Shown: positions 44,581-56,084, counted from the stretch's first letter. The stretch is DNA of 64,000 bases from Branchiostoma floridae (GCF_000003815.2 NC_049986.1:19299006-19363005); one strand, 5' to 3'. Numbers and translations: made by a program. Notes: generated from the sequence alone by a model not told the origin.

Positions 44581-44945
44581 CTCGGTTTCCCGTAGCGCGG
44601 TGATAATGTCCCTGCAGTGCCCTGTATGGCGACACGCCAGCCTCACCGCGTGCTCGTTATTACCGGGATATGTGTGCAGATTATCCCTTCCTACGGGCGG
44701 GGAAATATTTTCCCCATAAAGACGGCCAGCGGTTATCCATTAGCTCTAAGATGGCCGCGCCTGCGGATTGGGTTGTTCCACAGAGCCGGTGATTTATAAG
44801 GGTTATTTAGGAGACCGTTATCATACCGGTATCGCTCAAGGCTACACAGGCATGCGGAGATAGATGGAATGGAGTTGAAACGACTCCACGTCTGTTCGTT
44901 TTCAGCGGCTACTTTCTCGTCTCCTGCTAGATGAATAGATCCCAT
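44581..44945. promoter_or_regulatory. CpG-rich single-copy block, possible regulatory region
   Basis: After the tandem array the composition changes to GC- and CpG-rich (CCCGTAGCGCGGTG, CACCGCGTGCTCG, CTACGGGCGGGG). It includes AAGATGGCCGCG (44749-44760), one base away from the classical YY1 site, and a near-palindrome GGGGAAATATTTTCCCC. No splice-bounded coding frame is evident. Regulatory function is inference only. Confidence 0.25.
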
Positions 44946-45854
44946 TTGTGTGGGCGATTATTTGCAAAGGGGTAATTTGCGTCTTCGTGCTTTGACGCCA
45001 GCTAGCGGAAAGCTTGAGAATTTAGCGACAATGAAAAACGTTAACACTATTAGTATTAGACAACGGTTACATGCAAGATCACTGCGGCTCAAAATATTTT
45101 TTGGACATTTAGAGCTGTGTATTATCAGCTACTGCTATTGATAAAAAACGGTGCAATGTTGGGAATTCGCATGGCCAGAAGGAATTTGTGTGATACTTTT
45201 GTGATATTTGTTCCCCCCTAAGATTATTTCTTAGGTGGTTGACCTTGGTATTGGGGTAGCTGTGAGTGAAAGGGTGAAAACAATGCTTATAATACTTCGC
45301 TCTATATATCCAAAAATATTTTGAGCTGCAGTGATTTTACATAACCGTTGTATAAGCCTAATAAGAAACATCTGTGTGAGTACTTTTTTCCAACATATTA
45401 CTGATCATTACTGTACAGTTTTTTTTGCCTGCGCGTGCGTGTTGTATTTTACATAAAACACCAAACTTACTTCATACGCAATGGAAACCATTTATACTAT
45501 GCATCGGGCATGTTGTGAGTCGATACTCTTCTCAGCGACCACCTGTCCAAATAAACCGCTTTTGCTCGGTCCCCCGGGTGGTCGTAGTGGTGGTGGGTAG
45601 GTTTGATTACCTATTACCGTCACGTAACAACGTAATGAATGCGCCAATAAAAGGCTTTCAAGAATCAATTTAAAGCGCATAACCTAACACATTTTGCGCT
45701 GGGTCTTCACCGTCACTTCCTTCGAACAATAAAGTGATAATTTCAGCCGCGGCAGCTCACAGCGCCCTCTAGTAGAATGCGTTGAAATTTCAAAAGAAAA
45801 TGACACCGATATAAAATATTCTGTATCAAGCCCTGACCCCGTGGAACTTTTCCA

Positions 45855-45858
<4 letters not shown>
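44946..45858. other. No gene seen
   Basis: Intergenic or intronic; short ORFs only. Confidence 0.3.
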
Positions 45859-45907
<49 letters not shown>

Positions 45908-45920
45908 GTGTGTGGTGCGC

Positions 45921-45963
<43 letters not shown>

Positions 45964-45987
45964 AGCGTGTGTGTGTGTGTGTGTGGT
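45859..45987. repeat. GT/CA microsatellite, about 130 bp
   Basis: Long GT dinucleotide tract with short interruptions (GTGGTGCGCGC, ATGAGC). Alternating purine-pyrimidine and CG-containing, so a candidate for Z-DNA. The 181-residue minus-strand ORF rich in His and Thr is a translation of this tract. Confidence 0.98.
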
Positions 45988-46724
45988 GTGTTTTGTTTAA
46001 CCGCAAATGAAAGACATAAAATGACATCGGAAGCACGAATGTACCGAATGAAAGTATAAGGAAGCTTTTTATTTCATATATTACAAAACCTTGCTCGCCG
46101 TCTTTTCTTAAATTAGCAGATATTAGCTTCACTGTCTTTACTGCAGTTTGTCTGTAGCTCACTAGATGGAGCGCAGTCGTGCGTGTGTAACGATGAAGGC
46201 CATACTTTGTTGTGGAGAGCAAAGACATGTCACAGGCATATCTCGTACAGTCAATACTACTATTTATTACTACTCGGTACGAGTTCAAGGTGCCTCACCT
46301 CTCACATATTCCTGCATCAGGGTTAGTGATATGATTAGGTGGATGAGCTGTTTTGTGGCGAATTGAGGAAGGTAAATAACATTTTGGCAATGCAGAAGGG
46401 TTGGCGTGCAGAATATGAAATCAAAACGAGATGCATGTATGTATTCAAGCTTTATAACTAAAGGTAACAAACAAAGGTGTGTGTATTCTGTTAGGGAAGG
46501 GAACAAGTTTATCAATATTTATATCTGTCTTCTTCAAAGACAAGTAAAAGTCTGTAATAAAAAGTCAATTACTCCTCCTCTATAAGTAAGGAAGAAGTTA
46601 TGAGAAACCAAAAGACGAATTTATACCAAATAAGAGATAGTCAAGGATATCATAATTTCCTTCCAACACATGCTTGTAAACCAGCGACAAAATCACATCT
46701 CTGCATCTATAATCTGTATCTTTA

Positions 46725-47045
46725 TAGCCTGTATGACCGCCCTTCGGCGTAACACACCATCGTCGCAGGCACGCGGCGCGGCAGCAGCTGGTTATTTTTT
46801 CAACGTCCTTGATTACACCGAAGGACCCGTCACACCTAACGTTTGCACATCTATCTGTAACCGTTCTTTGAAACTATCCAGAGAAGATCCCCCTACTGTG
46901 CTTGTTGATAACAAATTCCAATCTACGATAGTTCTGGGAAAATACGAAATTATGAACACATCGTTCCTAGGTTGGTAACTCTTATACTTGAAGACATGGC
47001 AGTTTCTGGTCCTTTTTTTGAGCTGGCATTAGACACTTATACCAT
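46725..47045 (+). repeat. Dispersed repeat, copy 1 of a pair
   Basis: CGCCCTTCGGCGTA, CGCAGGCACGCGGCGCGGCA, GCAGCTGGTTAT, CGTCACACCTAAC, CACATCTATCTG and GAGCTGGCATTA occur in the same order at 50700-51015. About 300 bp alignable at roughly 80% by eye, same orientation. Confidence 0.8.
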
Positions 47046-47611
47046 CTCTTGCTGCATGTAGTCGTGTTACATAAGCGTGCCAGACCCCGGGATCAGGTGC
47101 CACTTGTTTCCCGTCTAATTGCCTCCATTACACCGCATTGTGCGGAGATAGAAGATCAGATGTGGATAAACCTCCGACAGGACATGAAGGCCTAAAAGCC
47201 TCAGTACGTGACAGAAACGAGCGCGTCCTCATGATCCCGACATTTCGGACAGATATTTATAATCACAAGGACAGTCGCAGCGGTTTGGTGGATTACTCTG
47301 TACTCAGCACAGAGGGATGGTGCTACTTCAAGCACACGTACATACACGTCATACACACGTCCGAGCTGACACATAGTGCCGCGGGCCTTGTTTCTAGGTG
47401 CTTGGGTCTATTCTGGTCTGCATGGCAAAACCCCTTGATATTAGCATGTTGCGTGCTGCTAAATATATACTGCCTTCTTTGCACGGTAAAAGAGGTAAAG
47501 CTCCCGTCTTTAGAATGAGGCGAAGCTCGAGGCGAAGCGGTAGTATCTTTCGTAACCGGTCGTTACCGTATCGCCGGCCGGTTGATACCATATCCGGGCG
47601 TTTCATCATTT
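47046..47611. other. No gene supported
   Basis: A 126-residue ORF (47138-47518) starts plausibly and ends with hydrophobic residues, but has no family, splice signals or support from repeats; not called as a gene. 47510-47590 is CpG-rich. Confidence 0.3.
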
Positions 47612-47643
47612 GGGGGTGGGGGGTGGGGGTGGGGTGGAGGTGG
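47612..47643 (+). other. G-quadruplex candidate
   Basis: GGGGGTGGGGGGTGGGGGTG followed by GGGTGG: four G-runs of four or more separated by single T, the most compact kind of quadruplex motif. No gene start is near enough to suggest a role. Confidence 0.8.
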
Positions 47644-47946
47644 CATGAAATAAAAACGTATAAAAAGCAACATTTCAATTACAAATGTCAACCAATGTCA
47701 AATAAATTGTTTAAGAATAATTCTAGTTCGGAAATTTTAAAAAAATGGCTAGATCAAAATCCCCAATATTCAACTACATCACGAAACCTTGTGGTGTAAC
47801 AGAGCGTACTGATAATACGCTAAATGTGAAGGTGCTTGCTTGCACAAATGAACAGGTGACGACTTTTTAAAAATGCGACGACCATTTAGGAGACGGAAAT
47901 TACCCGAGACGTAGCATAGGGCCTTCTAGATAGCTTGTAGTGCGAT

Positions 47947-48066
47947 CTCTCTCTCTCTCTCTCTCTGTTTCTCTCTGTTTATGTCTTTTTCTGTCTCTTT
48001 CTCCCCCCTCCCTCTTTCTCGATCTTCCCCCTCTCCCCCTCTCAATATCTCTCTCTCTCTCTCTCT

Positions 48067-48104
<38 letters not shown>
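47947..48104. repeat. CT-rich tract followed by AT microsatellite
   Basis: Polypyrimidine CT run, interrupted C-rich middle, a second CT run and then about 17 AT pairs. The 60-residue Arg/Glu ORF here is repeat translation. Confidence 0.97.
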
Positions 48105-48107
<3 letters not shown>

Positions 48108-48899
48108 TTTTAAAATGAATGAAAGTGACTGTGATATTAACATGTCTCTATGTACACGGAGGGATTCCTGTGAGTAACATCACGTGAGTGGAATATCTGT
48201 CTCACATTGAAAATAGACGGAACCTGAGAAAGAAAAATATGATTACATTGACGGATAACTCAATCATACATCGCAAGGGCCACACAAGCATTGGAATCAG
48301 CTCTGGTATACGAAGATTGTTATTCTATCATTAGGATACATTGGATGCCTTCCTTGGCCCCCGTGGACCCAATCATTTTATATTTACGTCAAGTTATACT
48401 TTTAAGTAGGGTGAAGTTTTCCCTTAAGCATCGGTTATGTTGGAAATGAAATTACTAGAGGAGTTTGTAATTACCATATCAATCATTCCGTGTTCTACAT
48501 ACTATTAGATTCATTGACATGTGCAGTAGTTACAATGTTTCACGTAATAAGTTATTCACATTCCTCGAATCTAATACAACAGATTTTTAGAGACTCAATG
48601 CTACAGACAGATTTGATTATATATTCAGATGTAACAACTCCCACAATGCTAAAATAGGTTAATATATAAAAGACTGCTTTGTCATAAGAAAAATGCCGAA
48701 ACTCATAATTAGCCCCACTCGATTGTAATACAATATCAATGATTTAGGCTAGCTCTTATTGTTCTAGAAATTAGGATGCCAATTTCATTCTATATTCATA
48801 ATCTGCATTGGTACTATGTTTGATACTTGTTTTTACTTGTTTGATACTTTAGTAATTAGGATGATAAGTTTGTTTCTTCTTTTTTTGCCTTACATTGTA
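48105..48899. other. No gene seen; possible retroelement 3' UTR at the right
   Basis: AT-rich. The right part may belong to the retroelement whose 3' end follows. Confidence 0.3.
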
Positions 48900-48940
48900 C
48901 AGTGTACGATCGTTGCGCAATAAAGTTCTTCTTCTTTATG
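48900..48940 (+). mobile_element. Possible non-LTR 3' end with TTC tail
   Basis: GTGTACGATCGTTGCGCAAT then AAAGTTCTTCTTCTTT: an AATAAAG signal running into a TTC simple repeat, as at 3' ends of CR1/L2-like elements. No coding part found. Confidence 0.4.
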
Positions 48941-50424
48941 GTAATTCATTGCTATCACCAGTATACTACGACTCCTTAAAACTTGTAATGGACCTTTACA
49001 TTTTAGCCTAATGTGTCATTCTTTTCCTCAATTCTAGTTACATGTTATACATTATTCCCTACGTTGTCACTTAGTATACATATTATCCTCTTTAGTATTG
49101 ATGTACTTTTCCAACCATTTCCTACCTCTTTCACTTACATGGATCACATTTAGCGCAATGTTTGAATGGAGTCTAGATTTTCATTTACTGTCAGAGGGTC
49201 AAATGGCTATTGTACAATAGAGTCGCTGTGTTGGCTACAACCCCGGGCACTGTTCTTTATTATATCTGTGGTGAGCGGAAGGCTTTCCAAAAAAATCGAC
49301 GGTTTTTGAAGGTACAGAAATAGCCCAAGTGCCGTGCATCGTGCAAATATTTATCCTGAGTATTAACTCTATCAGCTCGTGGCAATGTTATATCATTGAC
49401 CGTGTTAACATTGGATTCAGTGCTGAGTACATATATAAGGCTTATGTAACGCCTTTTTCATTTCTAACCTTGTTTAAGTTGGCTCCATTAGGCCGAAGGA
49501 AGCCGGCGTCTGTTAAGCCCTGAGGTGTACAAACCTATACATTAGCTTAAGTCTACACGCGGCGGTCTATTTTGGAGTACCCTTTTAGTGGAGTTCAGAG
49601 ACTAAAAGGAGTCGTATATAGAATAGCCACAAGGTAGCTGAATCCCCTTATATAAAAATGTTGACCATAAAAAATTGAAGACCGAACGTTGGCATTTACT
49701 ACATAGAGTATGATATCTGAATTGTTCGTGTTCGTGTTATTGTTTGTGATCTACCTTTTAATGTTAAATGCTCCTTACGAGAGGTTTTGAAATTGTCCAA
49801 GGGTTAGCTGTTTGCAGCTGACTATAACGATTGGTTCGGTGGATCATTATGTACATAGTTAGGCGGTACTTGTGTAATGATTCACGTTGTTTCGTTTTCA
49901 CTCTGACTTGCGTTATAAGCAATGTAATATTTAAAAAAAATCACCCCTATTTTCTTTGTATTGTGGCACAGGCCAGCAATAGCACCGGTTTGATGGGCTG
50001 TTGTTAAAAAAGGGTAACTTTTTTCGGTTGGGGAAATAAAAGCCGGTAAAAAGGAGAGGGTTGAGCTAGGCCCCAATACCCTGAAGTAAACATACATAGT
50101 ACGAAAATAACAAGCGAAAGAGGTATTGATATTTGTACTCGTCGGTATAGTTGTGGAAAGTAGACACAAATAATCAAAAGAACTATCCTACCGCCGATCG
50201 ACACAGACAGTAATTGTGAAAAACCGCCTGTAATTTCCCAGGTGAAGATAAATGGCACCGCATTTAGGTCCTCAAATAGTGGTCTTGAAAACATGCAACT
50301 TGAAGCAACTTAAAGCGATTAGATGCATTCGAGGTGCATATTGGTTTAACCTATTTCTTGCACAATTTGCCACAATGTCAATATTTTCATATACAACGTG
50401 TTACATATTAACGGGGGTTATACA
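48941..50424. other. No gene seen
   Basis: Several short ORFs on both strands without motifs. Nothing I can name. Confidence 0.35.
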
Positions 50425-50575
50425 TATATTCATAGAGAGGGAAAGAGAGAGGAGAGGCAGGGAGACAGAGAGAGGAAGAGAAAGAGGGAAAGAGGTTAGG
50501 CTATACATATATTCCGAGAGAAAAGGAGAGACAGGGAGACAGCGAATTATGGACAGATATAGAGATAGATAGAGA
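50425..50575 (+). repeat. GA-rich polypurine tract
   Basis: GAGAGGAGAGG, GGGAGACAGAGAGAGG and related words in two blocks separated by GGCTATACATATATTC; the second block resembles the first, so a small local duplication (CATATATTC followed by GAGAG on both sides). Confidence 0.9.
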
Positions 50576-50699
50576 TGACTATCAAAGTCTTCTGCCGTCC
50601 TGTTGTTAAATGACAGTTTGCAGCTTTCCATACTGCTGGGAGCATTGCTAAATACACTTCAGTTGTCAGGCTTTGAACAAATCAGATGTAATGATTTAC

Positions 50700-51015
50700 C
50701 TGTATAGCCGGTATAACTGCCCTTCGGCGTAGCACACCAGCTTCGCAGGCACGCGGCGCGGCAGCAGCTGGTTATATAACACTGAACGATCCGTCACACC
50801 TAACTTAAATTGCACATCTATCTGCAAGCGTTCTTTAAAACCACACAGAGAAGATGCCCGTACTGTGTTTGGTGATAACGAAATTCACTCTAAGATAGTT
50901 CTGAGAAAAACAACAACAAATTTTTGAACACATCAATCCTAGGTGGGTAACTCTGGTACTTAAAATCTTGGCTGTTTCTCGTTCTTTTTTGAGCTGGTAT
51001 TACATACTTATCAGT
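50700..51015 (+). repeat. Dispersed repeat, copy 2 of a pair
   Basis: Counterpart of 46725-47045 (TGCCCTTCGGCGTAGCACAC, GCAGGCACGCGGCGCGGCAG, TTTTTTGAGCTGGTATTA). Same orientation, about 4 kb apart. Confidence 0.8.
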
Positions 51016-52382
51016 CCACCAGTTTATTGGTCATTTTGTACATCATGCAAAGTCTGGACATTTTCCTTTAAGTGATGTCCACTGCAGATCTGTTTTCATT
51101 TTGGTGTAACTAGCATCCCTGTTGTATTTGTTTGTATATGGCATGGTTTACCCTTTAGATAACAGATAGCTTTCCTTTCGGCATTGATTATTCGTGAAAC
51201 GCGTACAGCAACGGATTTCTGTGTTTTGAAATGTACCATCACGGTCATAGTCATGTTCTGGGCTGTTGATAACCCTCAAGGGGATTTATTGAAAACTGTA
51301 CTCGTGATCTTCACTACAAATCGGTGCTAGAATAATATCGATATAGACTTTCTTGCTGTTCGCTAGTTTGCAGTCTACACGTCATGCAGAAAGGCACTAT
51401 CGATGTTCGTGGTGCTGAAAACATAGTTACTGCACAATTTTTTAAAAGAAATCTCATGTTGTCCACTGGTGTCTTAACTCTGACTGAATGTAACACAGTT
51501 TTTAAATATTTATTGCATTTTAAACAAACAGAAATAACAGAGATGATTACATAATAGCAATAGAAATGGAGACAATAACTGAGACAAAACATAAACATAA
51601 ACCACGGATCACGGATGACCATTATAACACATTGTTTGTCTTGTTTGTACATGTATGGTGGGTCCCTTGGAAATCAACTTCCAAACGTTGAGAGAGGCAA
51701 TACACCCGTTTTGAGATGAATAAATAAATAAAACATCTTTGCCTCAACGTATACAACACCATCGTACTTGTGGGAGCCGCATTTAGCACATCTCACTGTT
51801 TAAAGATGTGATAAAGAAGGATGCACCGTATAAGGCTATTAACGTACCGTCCCGACGTGTGGTCTTCCACATTGGCTGCATCACTCTACCCCCAGTCTGT
51901 ATCCGATAACTGCCGAGCCGGCAAAACAACTCGATTTATTTCCATCAGGTTTTGTAGATAAATCAATGCAAAGACAACGTAGCTACTGAAATCACGGTTA
52001 CAGACAGCAAATATTGGTATGGGCTACCTTTTATTACCCGTGTCCCCACCTAACCAATACCACCTGCCATAATTGTTATTGACCGTACAGTGCAAGCTTA
52101 TTTTACCAAGAAAAATCTTCGGTATAATTTAGTGGTGTTCTATTTCTGGTGATCAATGTTGATACTCACGATCGTGCCAGTCATAAAACGTGCGTTAGCC
52201 GTGAACTTGCGCATGAGAAATGTGGGAAATGTTCGGAGCATAATCAAAACTGTACATTAGGATAGTTGAGTAGCGTTTGCCTTGTGATCAAAGGGTCCGC
52301 TGGGCGATGTGACAACTTAAAACCTACAGACCGCCTTATATGTGCATGCAGAAAATGCTTTGCTTAGACCTAGAAAAAACAT
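51016..52382. other. No gene seen
   Basis: A short inverted repeat (CGTTGAGAGAGGCAA at 51688 and TTGCCTCAACG at 51740) flanks an AATAAATAAATAAA run. Otherwise nothing named. Confidence 0.3.
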
Positions 52383-52690
52383 GTTTTTTTCCTGTTTTAG
52401 TCCTGAGAGAATAGAGTTGGTAGGTAGAGATTATCCTCTTTTAACAACTTTGGCAAAAACTCTAGTGACACGACACATTTTAACCAATTGCACTTATATT
52501 TCCAATGTTAAACTTGAGTTTTGTGCATAATTGTCACACATCTGCGGATACAGTTTTTTTTTTCACTTTAATAGGAAGCAGCTGGACTCAAGACAGATTC
52601 TAACTGGAAACTATGTGACTCCACTGCCCACCCTAAAAAGGCTAGGGTCGGCAGGTTTTCTGGGGTAGTTTGGGAAATACCCTTTAAAGT
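52383..52690. mobile_element. MITE-like element, family I, copy 2
   Basis: GTTGGTAGGTAGAGATTATC at the left, AATAGGAAGCAGCTGGA and CTATGTGACTCCACTGCCC in the middle, GCTAGGGTCGGCAGG at the right, in the same order as 38341-38699. Terminal repeats are more worn than in copy 1. Confidence 0.75.
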
Positions 52691-53321
52691 CAACAATGCA
52701 AACAAATATTTGGAAGCCTCAGGTCTTTAAATGTATAGCTGCCAGGCTTAGCTTTGTCTATGCCGACGTGCTATCTTAAGACCTTACATCCTTTGCCAGG
52801 TCTCTTCCACTGGGATTTTTGCAGTCTTTCTTCTGTCTCATTGCCGATGAAAAATCATCAGTTACCAGAGGCACAGTACTACATTATCATATTGTCGGGT
52901 AAACGAGTTTATTCTTAGACGGCACGCATGCGCCTACCTTCACCTAGCACTAATTGTAGAGGGTCGATGGACTGATACTTGGACCATCTGCAAATTAGGA
53001 CATTTCATCCTTGTCGTCCTTTGTAGAGGGTTAAAGGTTACACAAATACAAGACTGTACACAGCAGTAGCACACAGCTGGAGAAGCTCGGCTCGACTGTT
53101 AACCAGACACGTGCCGACGTGTTGTCACGTTAACGGCTTTGTAAATAACTCGGTGTGGAAAGGACTCACATGAGGCCTTAATTGCTATCTACTCATCACT
53201 GTAGGCGACCCTATTAGTAAGTACTGGCTGCAAATCGGGGCTTGTCGAGCTAAAGACTCACGTCGTGATGTCCGCTGCACTGTGAGGCGAGCTTCATCTT
53301 AATAAGGGTCTCATTACGTAT
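52691..53321. other. Upstream region of the second first-exon candidate
   Basis: No exon seen. Composition rises in CpG toward the right; 53090-53135 holds GACACGTGCCGACGTG. It is probably promoter-proximal sequence of the exon at 53451. Confidence 0.3.
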
Positions 53322-53450
53322 GCACGGCGGTTTGATTGGGCCGTGGATTGTCTTTGCGCTTGGTTGTACTGTAGCGCGCGAGTGAAGGCGAGTCAGGCGG
53401 GTCTAAGTGCCATTCCTGGTCCTCGCGACTCGCCAGGCAGCAGCAGCAGC
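53322..53450 (+). promoter_or_regulatory. CpG-rich leader before the exon at 53451
   Basis: 129 nt without an ATG, CpG-rich (GTAGCGCGCGAGTG, CCTCGCGACTCGCC) and ending in a CAG repeat (CAGGCAGCAGCAGCAGC) just before the start codon. Fits a 5' UTR. No TATA box is visible. Confidence 0.4.
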
Positions 53451-53569
53451 ATGTTTCCCCGCCGCAGACTGGGGACGTGGAGCGCCGCGCCGGTCAGCAA
53501 GCCGCCTCCCTACCCCAGGCGCCGCTTCAGCGTCAACGATGAGGCTTACAAAGGGCAAAGGCATGGCAG
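53451..53569 (+). CDS. Candidate alternative first coding exon of an unidentified gene
   Basis: ATG at 53451 (A at -3) is the first ATG after a CpG-rich leader. The frame runs 39 codons plus two nucleotides to the donor GGCAG|GTAGGG at 53570 and would hit TAG at once without splicing. The peptide is strongly basic and Pro-rich: MFPRRRLGTWSAAPVSK, PPPYPRRRFSVN, DEAYKGQRHG. R-R-R-F-S is a consensus-like site for basophilic kinases such as PKA; that is a motif match, not proof. Phase 2 and the F-S-V-x-D-x-A tail resemble the exon at 34374-34537 (F-S-M-D-A), which suggests alternative promoters joined to a common exon to the right of the window. Usage of Arg, Pro and GC-rich codons contrasts with the AT-rich flanks. 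No family recognised. Confidence 0.6.
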
Positions 53570-53600
53570 GTAGGGATGGGGATGAGGGTTACTTCTATAA

Positions 53601-54034
53601 TAGGGCTGGGTATCGGTACAGCGTACCGGTACAAAACCGGTTTTTCTTATTGGACCGGTCCAGAAAAACCGGAACTGAAAAAAATTAGGTGAACCGGATG
53701 TTGGACCGATTAGAAAATTAACAGATTATTTTATCAGGCATTCACACGTTTTGGCGCTTGCAGGTGGAAGAAAATAACAAGAGTGAAGTAGAGTAGAGTT
53801 TATAGTAATTTCTACCAAGTTTTACAGCCAATCGTACAGGTGCAGTTAGCGTTGAAGGATTTTAAAACGCAAGTGTAAGTCTAATACTCCACCAAACAGA
53901 TCTCTATGTAGTGAAATGGACCATTGGTATGAGTCATACTGCATCAGGTCCAGGTTCAGGTCCGGACCTGGACCTAATCTTTTGGACCTGAACCGGACCT
54001 GGACCTGAATTTTCTGTACCGGTACCCAGCCCTA
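53601..54034. mobile_element. Non-autonomous hAT-type element, 434 bp, with exact target duplications
   Basis: The ends are inverted repeats of about 22 bp: TAGGGCTGGGTATCGGTAC at 53601 and GTACCGGTACCCAGCCCTA ending 54034. They are flanked by the identical 8-mer TTCTATAA at 53593-53600 and 54035-54042. An 8-bp duplication and a (C/T)AGGGCTGGG end are hallmarks of the hAT superfamily. Subterminal GGTCCAGGTTCAGGTCCGGA repeats form internal hairpins. There is no transposase frame. It starts 31 bp after the splice donor at 53569/53570, so it lies in the first intron of the candidate gene. Perfect duplications imply a recent insertion. Confidence 0.92.
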
Positions 54035-54042
54035 TTCTATAA

Positions 54043-55339
54043 CATTTGACATAGTCAGACGGGAATTCCCCTGAATATACTCTACAGTGTTGAAAGACAA
54101 GGGCACGACAGGTATGGCAAGTGAAAGGGGCTGCTTCAAATACCTGTGCAACATGTGAAATAGTCAGACTGAAAAGCAGGAAATTTTTCCTTTTTTTTAC
54201 AATTCCCACAAAAAACAAAATCCCAGGTAGGTAGGGCTATTGAAAGGGGCTGTTTCAAATAGCCTTGTAACTGTTCAGATGGTTCTTGGGAAAGGTTCAG
54301 ATTTTTGCATGTAAGGCATAGAATTATCCATAGTCTATCACTATGGTAGACAAATCAATCCCTACAACTAGATGAAATAGAGAGACTACTTCTGGATGCT
54401 TTACTAGAATGACAATGAGTGATGGATATCGCTCCAACCGCTTGGATGTAGTTTTCGCATAGTATCTACTTGTAGAGATTGTTTTTTTAAATATCATTTA
54501 CCTGAATGTTTAATCTGCATAAACGTATCTTCTACAACAGAAAGCAGTTTGCTGGCATTCACTGTATTTTTTTTCATCTCATTCAGTATGTGATTCATTA
54601 CAGGCTGTGCATTGTTGGAGTATTTTCATTTTGCCGTCAGTAGGTCGTCCTGTTAACGCGAGCGTTCGAGTGAATGCTCCACAAAATCTTTACCCCTGAT
54701 TGTTCTATTGATTTTCGCCCAGTCAGGGTATCCGTTTCTGTTACAGCTATCCAGTCAAATATATTGCAGGGTTAACATGCGGGTGGTATTTTACATAGTC
54801 ATAGAAAGACTGGTCTCCTCTGCCTCCCTAACTGCAAGCTTTTCTACTCTTAGTCTTTTAGGCTGTACATGCAATTAGCCTGCGGGCATAGTTTTGTAAA
54901 TAAAACACATTGATGTTCTATGATTTATGACTGGTATCATCTTCTTACCTAACTGCAAGCTTTGTTAAAGCTACCTGAAGTAGAAGGCGTTATACGATAA
55001 GAAGATTCCCTCTGTTGAACTCCAAAGAAGGGACCGGTTTGTACCGGGACTCATTTGCAACGCCTGACAGAACTAATGCCCCAGAGACACTCTCTGTCTA
55101 TCCCCTTTGCCTTGCTCTTTTGTCTCAGCATTCTCTTAAACATGCAGCGGCTATTCACAAAGCAAGACGATCGTCTAGAAGCTGTTGTACATACAAATTA
55201 CCCTCTTCTTCTACATGTGTATCTCTGGCCTGATCTATCGATACTGTTTGCCAGTTTCATGGCGTCTAAGGTTACCTTATGGCGGACCCCTATATAACAA
55301 TGACTATTGGCTCGTCAAAATGTTGTATAATGTTTTCTG
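54043..55339. other. Putative intron; no exon seen
   Basis: Contains a small duplication (TGAAAGGGGCTGCTTCAAAT at 54121 and TGAAAGGGGCTGTTTCAAAT at 54240) and a repeated CCTAACTGCAAGCTTT (54828 and 54948). Two overlapping ORFs near 55.0-55.3 kb have no motifs. Confidence 0.35.
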
Positions 55340-55615
55340 TGGGTAAAGTTAGTTTAAGTCCTTGCAGCATCAGATGGTACGTAGAGTGGCGCCCATATCT
55401 GTTTCTGTAGCCCCTGGGCCACACAGGTTTCTACAATAAATACAGCATTGGGCTAGTCCATTGATAGTGTGGTTTGTGTGTTTCCACACTCTTTTTCAAA
55501 TGCTGATTGTCAATTAGATCAGTGTGTACCATTTGTAACGTCATTAGTATTACTCGGCTCAGGATCGAACCCATCATTGTTTGAATGCAATGCACTCCAC
55601 CTTATTTTCCATTTC
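55340..55615 (-). mobile_element. tRNA-derived SINE, minus strand
   Basis: On the minus strand a near-perfect B box GGTTCGATCC (55562-55571) follows TGGAGTGCATTGCATTC, a weak A-box region. The body reads GAGCCGAGTAATAC, TGGTACACACTGAT, CCACACTATCAATGGACTAG and GTGTGGCCCAGGGGCTACAG, ending in GGGCGCCACTC. This body is one I associate with lancelet SINEs. It is a different family from the SINE at 30640. Confidence 0.75.
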
Positions 55616-56084
55616 ACTATTCCTTTGAACTACTTGCTTCATGTCTGAAGGCGTGTCATGTGTTCATAAACCATTCATTCATACATCCATTCATTCATTT
55701 GCAGAAAGCATATGGATAATGCGCACCGTTCTGTATTTGTACTACCACCACTTTGAGATAAGCACAACTTGTTTTGTCAAATATTGTTATAGTACATCTT
55801 AAAAATCTAACTGCCCAAATCATTGCTCATTATCTCTGATTGCAAAATTCTTCCTCGACCTTGGAAATAATTTAGGAATCTTTATCTATTGGCAATAGCC
55901 ATGCCGGAAATTGCCGGTTATAACGTTCTTACGATAACAGTATCAGCGAGGATGATCGAGGAAGATAACCATGCAGATCGATACAGCGCAGCTTGAACTC
56001 ATATCCTACCAGTTAACCACATGTTATCAACGGGGTATCCAGGAAGACATGTTGATGCTGGGTATAGGATGTCACGGTGGTGAA

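Noticed and set aside
45743-46288. 181-residue minus-strand ORF
   Set aside because: Its core is a translation of the GT/CA microsatellite (His-Thr repeats); the ends show no domain.
47138-47518. 126-residue ORF with a hydrophobic end
   Set aside because: No recognised domain, splice signals or conserved neighbour; open frames of this size occur by chance in 64 kb.
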